Assembly: GCF_030388245.1 (NCBI RefSeq)
Contig: NZ_CP098363.1
Location: 1 to 64,000 of the forward strand
Length of the DNA stretch: 64,000 nt
Direction: 5' to 3'
From: Paracoccus sp. TOH
GTDB lineage: Bacteria; Pseudomonadota; Alphaproteobacteria; Rhodobacterales; Rhodobacteraceae
Position 1 is the stretch's first letter; every line of letters begins with the position of its first letter. Below, piece after piece: positions 42,175 through 49,616 of the stretch. A program made the translations under genes and the position numbers. The notes under the pieces are model-generated. The model did not search any database, was not told the origin of the DNA, and saw nothing but the letters and a program-made list of their open reading frames with translations.

Positions 42175-42730
42175 TCTTACGCGGCGCGGCCTCGTCTTCG
42201 GCATCGTGGCCGCTCTTGGCTCGTATGCGTTGCCCAAGGCAGGCGAAGCCTCTCCCTGGTCCGAGGTCGGTTATGACCGGCTGTGGATTCGCAACTCGAA
42301 GGGCGAAGAGTTGACGATCCGACATTGGGATGGGCGGCGCTATGATCCCCAGGCTGTCAAGATGCTCTCCTGGCTGTGGCGCGACTGGAAGGACGGAGAC
42401 GCGGCGGTCTATATCGACCCGATGCTGTTCACCTTCCTGGCGAACATCCAGACGAACCTGTCGATGAACGCAGGCGCTCCCTGCCGGATCGACATGAACT
42501 CCGGGTTCCGAACCGAGCGCCGCAACGCCACCATCGAGGGGGCGGCACGCAATTCGTATCACTGCATCGGCCGGGCGAGCGACTTCAACCTGCGGAGCTT
42601 CCCGCCGACTGACGTTTATCGCATGGCTTCGGCCCTGAATGTCTCGGGCCTCGGCCGCTATCGCAACTTCACCCATGTCGATACCGGGCAGACCGGGCGA
42701 CGGTGGGCGGGCAGGGGGATGTCGCTTTGA
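42164..42730 (+). CDS. M15/DUF882-type peptidoglycan peptidase
   Basis: 188 aa from MAYDLTRRGLV, with a Tat-like RRG signal region (LTRRGLVFGIVAAL). The catalytic part has SGFRTERRNATIEGA, YHCIGRASDFNL (His and Asp metal ligands) and NFTHVDTG (last His). This matches the YcbK/M15 fold of zinc peptidases acting on peptidoglycan. Its start overlaps dotB. Likely role: local wall opening for the channel. Confidence 0.8.
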   Translation: MAYDLTRRGLVFGIVAALGSYALPKAGEASPWSEVGYDRLWIRNSKGEELTIRHWDGRRYDPQAVKMLSWLWRDWKDGDAAVYIDPMLFTFLANIQTNLSMNAGAPCRIDMNSGFRTERRNATIEGAARNSYHCIGRASDFNLRSFPPTDVYRMASALNVSGLGRYRNFTHVDTGQTGRRWAGRGMSL

Positions 42731-43014
42731 GCAAAGATGACGATTTCGACCGGGCGGACGTGATCGTGTCCGAACGCTGGCGCTTTACCAGCGCTCCGAC
42801 GACCGTGGCCGGTCTACACGCTTCCATTCTGCTTGGCCTGCCAGCCATGGTTCCGGCCCTCGCGCTGGGGGTCTGGCGTCCCGTCTTCGTGCTGTGGCTG
42901 GCCTATCTGGGCTTCGTCATCTATCTAAAGTCAAAATGGAAGATCACTCCGTTCGAGTGGGTGCGCATGATGTTCACCCGCTTCGTGAAGGGCAACAAAT
43001 GGCTGGTGCGATAG
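42727..43014 (+). CDS. icmT: IcmT/TraK membrane protein
   Basis: 95 aa from a TTG start that overlaps the previous TGA (TTGA); the longer start at 42703 is less likely. Pattern fits IcmT: WRFTSAPTTVAGLHA, two membrane helices (about 27-62), then KWKITPFEWVRMMFTRFVKG. IcmT/TraK is a small Dot/Icm inner-membrane protein. Gene order dotC-dotB-(peptidase)-icmT matches IncI traI-traJ-traK. Confidence 0.8.
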   Translation: MSKDDDFDRADVIVSERWRFTSAPTTVAGLHASILLGLPAMVPALALGVWRPVFVLWLAYLGFVIYLKSKWKITPFEWVRMMFTRFVKGNKWLVR

Positions 43015-43550
43015 AAGTATTTGAGGCGGCCGTCTTCGAGGCCGTCTTCGAGACATTGAGCGTGAAGGATGGCGATGCGGCCTGCGACGTGATCGCGTCT
43101 GGGCTGGCCGAGGTTGTGGACGGCTTGAGCCACGCGGATGCAGTGGAGTTCGTGGTCCCGAACGCACCAAGGCTTGTTCCAGAGCGCGAATCGCTCACGG
43201 AAGAAGGCCGGGCCGCGTCCATGGTCATCAACGATTTCTGGTATAGGGAGGATACATTTTCCCCGATATTTTACGCGCTTGCGCGAGAGTTCTATTTGCG
43301 CGTCCGACCCCAGACCTATCTTTTTGCACCAGTTGCCCAGCTGGCAGAGGATGATAGAGCGCTGTTCGGCTGCAAGCTGACCGATATACGATTCGAGGGC
43401 GAGAAATCCCCAGCTGGCGGGGAAAACGCGGCGATGATGCTATGGGCAGGCTGCTCGGTTGCGGCAGTGAAGTTCTGCTTCCAGAGGAGCATCGCCATGC
43501 CGATAGGCTACGCGCTGCTGTTCGACTTTGTGCGGAACTCTGCTGCCTGA
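42999..43550 (+). CDS. Hypothetical protein
   Basis: 183 aa from MAGAIEVFEAAVFEAV; starts inside the end of icmT. Helical N-terminus, mixed C-terminal half with four Cys (ACDVIA, FGCKL, AGCSV, KFCFQ). No signal peptide. Not recognised. It ends the first part of the operon; a motif-bearing gap follows. Confidence 0.55.
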   Translation: MAGAIEVFEAAVFEAVFETLSVKDGDAACDVIASGLAEVVDGLSHADAVEFVVPNAPRLVPERESLTEEGRAASMVINDFWYREDTFSPIFYALAREFYLRVRPQTYLFAPVAQLAEDDRALFGCKLTDIRFEGEKSPAGGENAAMMLWAGCSVAAVKFCFQRSIAMPIGYALLFDFVRNSAA

Positions 43551-43578
43551 CGGAAAAGTTGGTGGACACAAGACCCTT

Positions 43579-43590
43579 TATCTAAAGACA
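43579..43590 (+). promoter_or_regulatory. TATCTAAAGACA motif upstream of 43651
   Basis: One-base variant of the shared 12-mer TATCTAAAWACA, located 61 bases before the start of the coiled-coil gene. No convincing -35/-10 pair was found at the usual offset. Confidence 0.4.
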
Positions 43591-43650
43591 AACTGAGAGC
43601 ATATTGAGTAGTCAAGACCAGAGCATACAAAAGAAGAACTCGGAGCACCT

Positions 43651-44403
43651 ATGTCGTCGTCCGTTAAGGCCCTTTTTGACCAGGCAATCCAGCCAGACTC
43701 CCCCTACCTGAAGATGCTTCAGGAACGAGGGCTGGTTCGACGGGATCTGACGGCAGACGATCTGAAGTCAGAGCCTGTGCGGGGCGATGCCGTCGAACAG
43801 GCGCTCATACTGTTCGCGGCCGAGGTCCAGCAGACAGAACGGCAGGAAATCCTGGCCGAGCTGCAAGTTTCGAGCCAGCCGGATCACGACATGCGCGTGG
43901 CCGCTTTCAAGGGGTTCGAGCGATCCCCGACACCCGACGCAGTATTGCGCAAGCTGGAAGGGAAGGCGGAAACGATCTGGGACAAGGCGGTCGCGCCCAT
44001 TCGAGAGCGGTCCCTGGACGTGATCGATACCGTGAATGAGGCGACGGCGAGCATCGAGGCGAAGGACTACGAAAAGGCTCGGGAAATCCTCGAATCCGCG
44101 GCGAGCAAGCAGGCCAAGGTCGAGACGCAGTTCCAATCCAGCTATAACGAGGCGAGGCGCGGCTTGCGCCGCGAATACAATGCTGAGTTCGGCAGCCGTG
44201 TCTGGAACGAGGATGCCACCAAGCACTATGACACGCTGGTCAATCGCTCAATGTTCGTCCCGCCAGAGGAAATGCGAAACGCGGCTCATGCGCTGAGCGA
44301 GACGAAGCAGCGGCTCATTGCGGAGAAATCCTATGTGACCGAACTGGAGAAGCGCGCCCAGGCGCGGCCCAGCGCCAAGCCTGGCGCTTCGTTCAAGCCT
44401 TAG
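43651..44403 (+). CDS. Hypothetical coiled-coil protein
   Basis: 250 aa, soluble, no Cys. Largely helical, with likely coiled coil from about residue 120 (SIEAKDYEKAREILESAASK) to 180. Ribosome site CTCGGAGCACCT. It precedes the HTH-array gene by 70 bases. Not recognised. Confidence 0.6.
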   Translation: MSSSVKALFDQAIQPDSPYLKMLQERGLVRRDLTADDLKSEPVRGDAVEQALILFAAEVQQTERQEILAELQVSSQPDHDMRVAAFKGFERSPTPDAVLRKLEGKAETIWDKAVAPIRERSLDVIDTVNEATASIEAKDYEKAREILESAASKQAKVETQFQSSYNEARRGLRREYNAEFGSRVWNEDATKHYDTLVNRSMFVPPEEMRNAAHALSETKQRLIAEKSYVTELEKRAQARPSAKPGASFKP

Positions 44404-44473
44404 ATCTTGGGCAGGCCAGCCCATGAAGAAGAAAGCGCCCGGACAGGAACAACGGCTTCGGGGGAGCACGGAT

Positions 44474-45679
44474 ATGCCTGACCCTTTGGCTGTCGCAAAG
44501 CTGCTCTGGCAAGAGGCGCAGTTCACAAGCCCGGCGATAGCGCTCCTGACAGGGATACCTTTGAGCAGCCTGATCGAGCAGCTTGGCGACCGAAGGTTGG
44601 TTGCGCAGCCATCGAAGAACGCCAAGATTTTCAGGGCGGATGATGTCGCACCATTGTCACACGCCGAAATGGCAGCGATCCTTTCCGCGAAGCCGGAGCG
44701 GGTAGCGAAGCAAGGTGGCCACGCCTACCTGATCCCGGACTGGCGCGAAAAGGCCCAGCCGTTATGGGCAGACCCAACGCTGTCTGCGCGGCAAGTAGCA
44801 GATGCAGTTGGTATATCGCCCTACAGGCTTACCCGCGAGTTGGGTGCTCGACCCTCGACTTTGGGGCAAGCGAAGGACCTAGCGACGGGGAAGAAGCCCA
44901 ATCCAGCCCGTTTGGAACAGGCCCGAGAAATGTGGACTGATCCTGCTGTGCCCGTGCGTTTGATCGCGGATGTCACCGGCATAGGAGCCGCCACCCTGTA
45001 TGCAGAGCTTGGTCCTAAGCCCGGACGCGGCGCTCGGCAGAACAGAGCCAAGCGCCGCACGAAGATGGATTCCAAGTTGCGGGAGAAGGCCCGCAAGATG
45101 TGGGACAATCCTGCGCTGACGCAAGGCGAGATTGCGGCGGTGCTCAACCTGTCTGTCACACGACTTCGCCGCGAGCTGGGTTTTCGGAAAGCCAGATACA
45201 AGCCGGGCAAGCCCATGACAGCGGAAATTATTGAGCAGGCTCGCAAGATGTGGACCGATCCGATGATCCCCATGACCGCGATAGTCGCGTCCACAGGCAT
45301 CACCGAAGGGCGGCTTCGTCACGTCCTCGGGCGAAGGCCGTTTTCCTATCGCAGACCAGGGCCAGACCCTGCCCGTCTGGAAGTGGCGCGCAAGTTGTGG
45401 ACCGATCCGACTGTGACCGTTGCAGAGATCGCGGAGCGCTCTGGCATAAAGGCCCTTACTCTCTACAAAGCCTTGGGTCCACGGGGAGTTCATCCGAGGC
45501 GCAAGACCGCAACGAGTTCAATCCCGGAGGATCAGCTTGAGCTGGCGCGCAAGTTGTGGACCGATCCGACGTTGACCGTTGCAGAGATCGCAGAGCGTTT
45601 TGGCATAAAGGCCCATGTTCTCTACTACGCCTTAGGTCCGCGCGGGGTTCATCCAAGGCGAAAGCCGAAAAGGGGCTAA
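44474..45679 (+). CDS. Tandem HTH-array protein
   Basis: 401 aa from MPDPLAVAK, chosen for its ribosome site (GGGGGAG); 17 more residues are possible from 44423. At least seven units of the type 'LWTDP-x-x-T-V-A-E-I-A-E-R-x-G-I-x-x-x-x-L-Y-x-x-L-G' recur, with the marker Trp at about 12, 98, 154, 210, 260, 309 and 362 (spacing 49-56, one longer gap). Each is the HTH_7-like domain that ends the two resolvase-like proteins. No catalytic domain is present. Units six and seven are nearly identical in DNA (45389 and 45545 onwards), so the array is still expanding. Likely a DNA-binding protein reading an extended site; no family name known to me. Confidence 0.8.
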   Translation: MPDPLAVAKLLWQEAQFTSPAIALLTGIPLSSLIEQLGDRRLVAQPSKNAKIFRADDVAPLSHAEMAAILSAKPERVAKQGGHAYLIPDWREKAQPLWADPTLSARQVADAVGISPYRLTRELGARPSTLGQAKDLATGKKPNPARLEQAREMWTDPAVPVRLIADVTGIGAATLYAELGPKPGRGARQNRAKRRTKMDSKLREKARKMWDNPALTQGEIAAVLNLSVTRLRRELGFRKARYKPGKPMTAEIIEQARKMWTDPMIPMTAIVASTGITEGRLRHVLGRRPFSYRRPGPDPARLEVARKLWTDPTVTVAEIAERSGIKALTLYKALGPRGVHPRRKTATSSIPEDQLELARKLWTDPTLTVAEIAERFGIKAHVLYYALGPRGVHPRRKPKRG

Positions 45680-45832
45680 ATCCCGGAGGATCAGCCTGAG
45701 CTGGCGCGCAGGCGGTGGGCTGATCCGACGCTGGCCGTTTCCCAGATCAAGCCATCTGCCTGGATCTCTTCCAGGCAGCATTTTCACGAATTTGGACTTC
45801 TGGAAGGTAAGCGGGGCAGGCGGTCTCGATGA
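45680..45832 (+). pseudogene. Decayed further HTH unit past the stop codon
   Basis: After the TAA (45677-45679) the same frame stays open to a TGA at 45830-45832 and resumes the array: IPEDQPELARRRWADPTLAV, then an altered end (GLLEGKRGRRSR). The DNA matches the start of unit seven. The recognition helix is lost. Either the array was truncated by a nonsense change or the stop is read through at low level. Confidence 0.65.
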
Positions 45833-45848
45833 GTGTTTCAGGCGGCAT

Positions 45849-45896
45849 CAATCTATCTAAAAACAGATTGTAAACTCACGAATGGGCCGGTATAGT
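45849..45896 (+). promoter_or_regulatory. Promoter and palindromic operator before the DsbC-like gene
   Basis: TTGTAA (45868-45873), 17-base spacer, TATAGT (45891-45896). The shared motif TATCTAAAAACA (45854-45865) is embedded in the imperfect palindrome with arms CAATCT (45849-45854) and AGATTG (45865-45870) that touches the -35 box. It would drive the 45923-61289 genes. Confidence 0.65.
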
Positions 45897-45922
45897 TTTC
45901 TGGTCAATCGGGAGTTTACTCA

Positions 45923-46702
45923 ATGTCAAATGCCAAAATCGGCCTGCTCGCCGGTAGCGCTGTCGCCCTGATCGCAATGGCCGGAAGCGGTGGTTTCTTC
46001 GCGGGCCACCTCTACGCGAAGGTTCAGTTTCTTGAGGGTCAGCAGGCTGCACAGGCCGCGCCGGGGCCGACAAACCAGATTCCTTATGGCGCTGCGCCCT
46101 CCATGGATCTGGCCGAACAGGTTCCCCTGATCCAGGCCCCTGCGCCTATCCAGTCTTCGCTCAACGAAAATGACGTTCCTCGCGCCATCGCGCCGGTCCT
46201 GGCCGACGCCGAAAGCGCGAGCGGCATTCTCGATGTGCTATCGAAGGCAAGTTCGATTGTCGCGGAGGGCGAAGCAGAGCACGAACAGCCGATCTACGCC
46301 TTTTTCGATCCCACCTGCCCGTATTGCAAGAACGCCATGGCGGAGCTGAACGGCAAGGCCAAGATCCACTGGATTCCGGTCGCGGCCGTCAGCGACATGC
46401 AGACCGTCTCCAACCTGATCGAAGGCATGAAGACCTTGCCTGGCAAGGATGCGGTCGCATCTGTCGTGGCCGGAGAGGTTCCGCAGGCCACCGCCACGAC
46501 CGAAACCCAAGGTCAGCTGCAAGACAATTTCTCCATCCTGCGGGCGATCTACCAGGGTTCGGAAGACAGGCTGGCGGTCCCCACCTTCCTGGTCCCGCGC
46601 GAGGACGGCACGGTGACGCTCACGCGCGGATACGACAAGGCCGATCCCGCCAAGAACATGCCCGGCGATAGCGGCGAACTGCTGGGGGCCTACGGATCGT
46701 GA
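45923..46702 (+). CDS. DsbC/TrbB-like thiol-disulphide protein
   Basis: 259 aa. N-terminal membrane anchor/signal (AKIGLLAGSAVALIAMAGSG), Pro/Ala-rich linker, then a thioredoxin-fold domain with FFDPTCPYCKNAM (CPYC active site, about 132) and a cis-Pro-like VPTFLV. DsbC-type proteins isomerise disulphides of periplasmic proteins; plasmid copies such as TrbB assist pilus or channel assembly. The GTG start of the next gene overlaps its stop. Confidence 0.8.
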   Translation: MSNAKIGLLAGSAVALIAMAGSGGFFAGHLYAKVQFLEGQQAAQAAPGPTNQIPYGAAPSMDLAEQVPLIQAPAPIQSSLNENDVPRAIAPVLADAESASGILDVLSKASSIVAEGEAEHEQPIYAFFDPTCPYCKNAMAELNGKAKIHWIPVAAVSDMQTVSNLIEGMKTLPGKDAVASVVAGEVPQATATTETQGQLQDNFSILRAIYQGSEDRLAVPTFLVPREDGTVTLTRGYDKADPAKNMPGDSGELLGAYGS

Positions 46703-47049
46703 GGCTCTTCGGCTTTGGCAAGCGCAAGGAAGAACTGCTCGCGCTGAAACTTCCGGCGCTGGAGCAGCCCGAACTGCCAGAGCCGCCGTCCGTGCGGATC
46801 ATGCGGATCGCCGGTCTGCGCTCCTGGGTCTATGGCCTCTTGGTAGCCAACGCCATTTCGCTGCTCTGTGCGGGAGGCTTCTACGCGCTTCTGATGAGCC
46901 GGATCGAAGAAGTTCCCTACGTCGCTGACGGCAGCTCATACGGCTGCTCACCTGCAACCGCAGAGGCAGCGCAGGCTGGAGCCGAAGAGGCCCCGGAAAC
47001 CCCCTCAACACCCGTTCTGGAGCCTCTTGCTCCCATTTCCGAAGGATAG
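46699..47049 (+). CDS. Small bitopic membrane protein (TraL position)
   Basis: 116 aa from a GTG overlapping the previous TGA. Cytoplasmic basic N-terminus, one membrane helix (SWVYGLLVANAISLLCAGGFYALL, split here at about 42-66), then a short Glu/Pro/Ala-rich periplasmic tail. It is located directly before dotI, where IncI plasmids have traL. Homology not shown. Confidence 0.6.
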   Translation: MRLFGFGKRKEELLALKLPALEQPELPEPPSVRIMRIAGLRSWVYGLLVANAISLLCAGGFYALLMSRIEEVPYVADGSSYGCSPATAEAAQAGAEEAPETPSTPVLEPLAPISEG

Positions 47050-47052
47050 CCG

Positions 47053-47709
47053 ATGACGATGGACGTTCATGCGGAGATCGAAGTCCGTGACAGCCATCTT
47101 CGCTCCCAGAAACGCTTCACGCTCGTTGCCCTGATCGGCATGGCGGTCGCGCTGGTCGTTTCGCTGCTTGTCAACCTCGCCTTGATTATCGCGTTCAATT
47201 CCTACCCCAAGACGCAATGGGTTTGGACGCAGGACGCGAAGGCGGTCTGTGAGGCGATCCCGCTCACAGAGCCGAATATCTCGCAAGCGCTCCTGGCTGA
47301 TTTCGCGGCCCGCGCCGCGATCAGTGTCCATACCTATGACTACATCAACTGGCGCGAGAACCTGTCCTATGCGGTGCAGAACTACTTCACGCCGGTTGGG
47401 GGGCGCTATTTCATCGACTCGTTCGCCCGGTCGAACATCCTTCGCCAGGTCCAGCGCAACTTCTATGTCGTCTCGGCCGTCACCGATGGCGCTCCGCTGA
47501 TCGAGAGCACCGGGATCGATCATGGCCGGATGTTCTGGAAAGTCGAGGTTCCGATCACGATCACCTATCGGTTCGGTGCCGACTACAAGGCCGAACGCCG
47601 GATCATCCAGTTGACCGTTCTGCGCGTGGACCCCACGCCCGCCAACCCCAACGGAGTCGCCATCGACGGCTTTGTCTCCGTTCAAAACACCAATGCCCGG
47701 AGGAAGTAG
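47053..47709 (+). CDS. dotI: Inner-membrane DotI/IcmL (TraM)
   Basis: 218 aa. One N-terminal membrane helix (FTLVALIGMAVALVVSLLVN, about 23-48), then the DotI/IcmL periplasmic domain: LLADFAARAAISVHTYDYIN, NYFTPVGGRYF, RVDPTPANPNG. DotI forms an inner-membrane complex (with DotJ in Legionella) structurally akin to VirB8. Followed by a secreted duplicate. Confidence 0.9.
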   Translation: MTMDVHAEIEVRDSHLRSQKRFTLVALIGMAVALVVSLLVNLALIIAFNSYPKTQWVWTQDAKAVCEAIPLTEPNISQALLADFAARAAISVHTYDYINWRENLSYAVQNYFTPVGGRYFIDSFARSNILRQVQRNFYVVSAVTDGAPLIESTGIDHGRMFWKVEVPITITYRFGADYKAERRIIQLTVLRVDPTPANPNGVAIDGFVSVQNTNARRK

Positions 47710-48231
47710 ATGTTCAAGCGGCACATGACAGCGATTGGGCTTGCCTTCGCCCTTCTCGGGGCAGGTTCAGCCTATGCGCGGACGCTCACGGACCCCATCA
47801 ACGAAGCTCTGCTGGCGGATTTCGCGGCCCGCGCTGCCGTCAGTGTCCACACCTTCGATTTTGTAGACTGGCGTGAAGATTTGCTTCGCGCGACGCAGAG
47901 CTATTTCACACCGGAGGGTGGGCGGGATTTTATCGACGGCTTCTCCAAGTCGAACTTCCCTCGCGAGGTCCAGCGAAACTTCTATGTCGTCTCGGCCGTC
48001 ACCGATGGCGCAGCGCTGATCCAGAACACCGGCATCGATCATGGCCGGATGTTCTGGAAAGTCGAGGTTCCCATAACCGTCAGCTATCAGTCTGGCGCAG
48101 ACCGCAGGTCTGAAAGGCGGGTCATCCACATGACCGTCCTCCGCGTGGACCCCACGCCAAAGAACCCTAACGGCATCGCAATCGATAGCGTCGTCTCAAT
48201 GACCGCTATTACACACGGGGAGAACAAGTGA
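47710..48231 (+). CDS. Secreted duplicate of the DotI periplasmic domain
   Basis: 173 aa. The N-terminus is a cleavable signal peptide (MFKRHMTAIGLAFALLGAGS, then AYA) nearly identical to that of dotH, the next gene, while the rest (LLADFAARAAVSVHTFDFVD onward) is clearly DotI's domain. DNA identity with dotI is near-complete around 47978-48070 versus 47459-47552. It lacks the membrane helix, so it should be free in the periplasm. It stands where Legionella has the DotJ partner in function, but with a different topology. Confidence 0.85.
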   Translation: MFKRHMTAIGLAFALLGAGSAYARTLTDPINEALLADFAARAAVSVHTFDFVDWREDLLRATQSYFTPEGGRDFIDGFSKSNFPREVQRNFYVVSAVTDGAALIQNTGIDHGRMFWKVEVPITVSYQSGADRRSERRVIHMTVLRVDPTPKNPNGIAIDSVVSMTAITHGENK

Positions 48232-49601
48232 TGTTCAAGCGGCATATGACAGCGATTGGGCTTGTCCTCGCCCTTCTCGGCGCGACCTCGACTCAGGCAC
48301 AAGACCTGAACTTGTCCCCCGAAGAGCTGCAAACCTTCCTCAACGCAAATCAGGGCCTCACGCCCGAGGAATTGGGCAAGCGGCTGCAAGAGCTGAACGA
48401 TAAGACGCTCGATGCCCAAAGCGAACGGTCGAAAACCGGCTATTCCTTTGCGAATCCCCCGGAACTCTCCATGAGAGCGGTTCGTATCAGGTCGAAAGGC
48501 ACCCCTGCCAGTCCAGAGCCGCTTACGCTCGGACAGGGCATTATTACGGCTGTGGCCTTCGTGGACGATCAGTTCCGTCCTCTGCCGATCTCGGACGTGG
48601 TGCATGACCCCAACGTCTTTTCAGTGAACGGCGATGGGTGCGTGGGAGATGGCCAGCGCCAGAGCCGGGGCGCCCAAGGCAACGGCAACACGCTGAATAT
48701 CTATCCGTGCCAGTTCTGGGCGCAGGGAACGGTCAACGTCACGGTCCAGGGTGCATCGCAGCCGATTATCTTTTCTGCCAAGGCAGGGTCGAGAGAGGAA
48801 CGGCCCACCGTGGATGCCATGGTCACGGTTGAGGTCGATGATGGCGCATCCAATGAGTTCCCTGATTATGCTTCGCGGCGGCTGACGATCAATCCAGTTG
48901 ATCGTTCCTCGGGCGGTGTCACCCCGATCTATCCGGGCCTGGGCGTCATCACCGATGTGGCCTTTATCGACAGCTCGGGAAATCCTTGGCCTGTTGAGAA
49001 GGTGGTCCACCAGGCATCCATGGTCTCGGTGAACGGATCACAATGCGCGAGCGAGAGTGAACAGGGCGCAAAAACGCAAGATAGCAGCGGCAACGTGATC
49101 TATCTGTCGCTCTGCCGCGACCGCAGCTCGAATATTTCGGTGCAACTGCAAGGCGCTCCGGCCGCGCTCGGCCTCCTGCTCGTCTCGCCCGGCACCAATC
49201 AGAGCGCAATGAAGCGGGACGTGACGCTATCCGTTACAGTCCCCGGCCGCAGCCCGACAGCCGTGGCGAATGCTACCGCTGCCGCGTCGGCGCTGCCGCA
49301 GAACAATGTGGATCGCACGGGCTTCCAGCCGGACCGATTCCTGACCGATTTCGTGAACGGCACCCCGCCGCGCGGTGCTCGGTTCGTTCAGATGCTCGGT
49401 GCGCCGAACATCGAGGGCTACGTCTATAACGGACAGCTCTATGTCCGAGGTCGCTACCGCCCGATCAACCCGACCGCCGATGCCTCGGCGTCCAGCAGCT
49501 CGGGGGCGGTGAATGTCTGGCGCTACAACAAGCCCGTGAACAGCCTGATCGTGTCTGACGCGCAGACCGGCCAGGAATTTTCCCTCACCGCAGATTACTG
49601 A
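48231..49601 (+). CDS. dotH: Outer-membrane core component DotH/IcmK (TraN)
   Basis: 456 aa from the ATG overlapping the previous TGA. Signal peptide (GATSTQAQ). Two similar beta domains are visible: LGQGIITAVAFVDDQFRPLP (about 98) and GLGVITDVAFIDSSGNPWPV (about 235), each followed by a Val-Ser-Val-Asn-Gly and Cys. The C-terminal domain ends RFVQMLGAPNIEGYVYNGQL and VWRYNKPVNSLIV. DotH builds the outer-membrane ring with DotC/DotD and DotG. Confidence 0.9.
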   Translation: MFKRHMTAIGLVLALLGATSTQAQDLNLSPEELQTFLNANQGLTPEELGKRLQELNDKTLDAQSERSKTGYSFANPPELSMRAVRIRSKGTPASPEPLTLGQGIITAVAFVDDQFRPLPISDVVHDPNVFSVNGDGCVGDGQRQSRGAQGNGNTLNIYPCQFWAQGTVNVTVQGASQPIIFSAKAGSREERPTVDAMVTVEVDDGASNEFPDYASRRLTINPVDRSSGGVTPIYPGLGVITDVAFIDSSGNPWPVEKVVHQASMVSVNGSQCASESEQGAKTQDSSGNVIYLSLCRDRSSNISVQLQGAPAALGLLLVSPGTNQSAMKRDVTLSVTVPGRSPTAVANATAAASALPQNNVDRTGFQPDRFLTDFVNGTPPRGARFVQMLGAPNIEGYVYNGQLYVRGRYRPINPTADASASSSSGAVNVWRYNKPVNSLIVSDAQTGQEFSLTADY

Positions 49602-49616
49602 CCGGAGGCATCACCA

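Noticed and set aside
42922-42933. TATCTAAAGTCA copy of the shared motif
   Set aside because: It lies within the icmT coding sequence and encodes part of its second membrane helix region; taken as chance.
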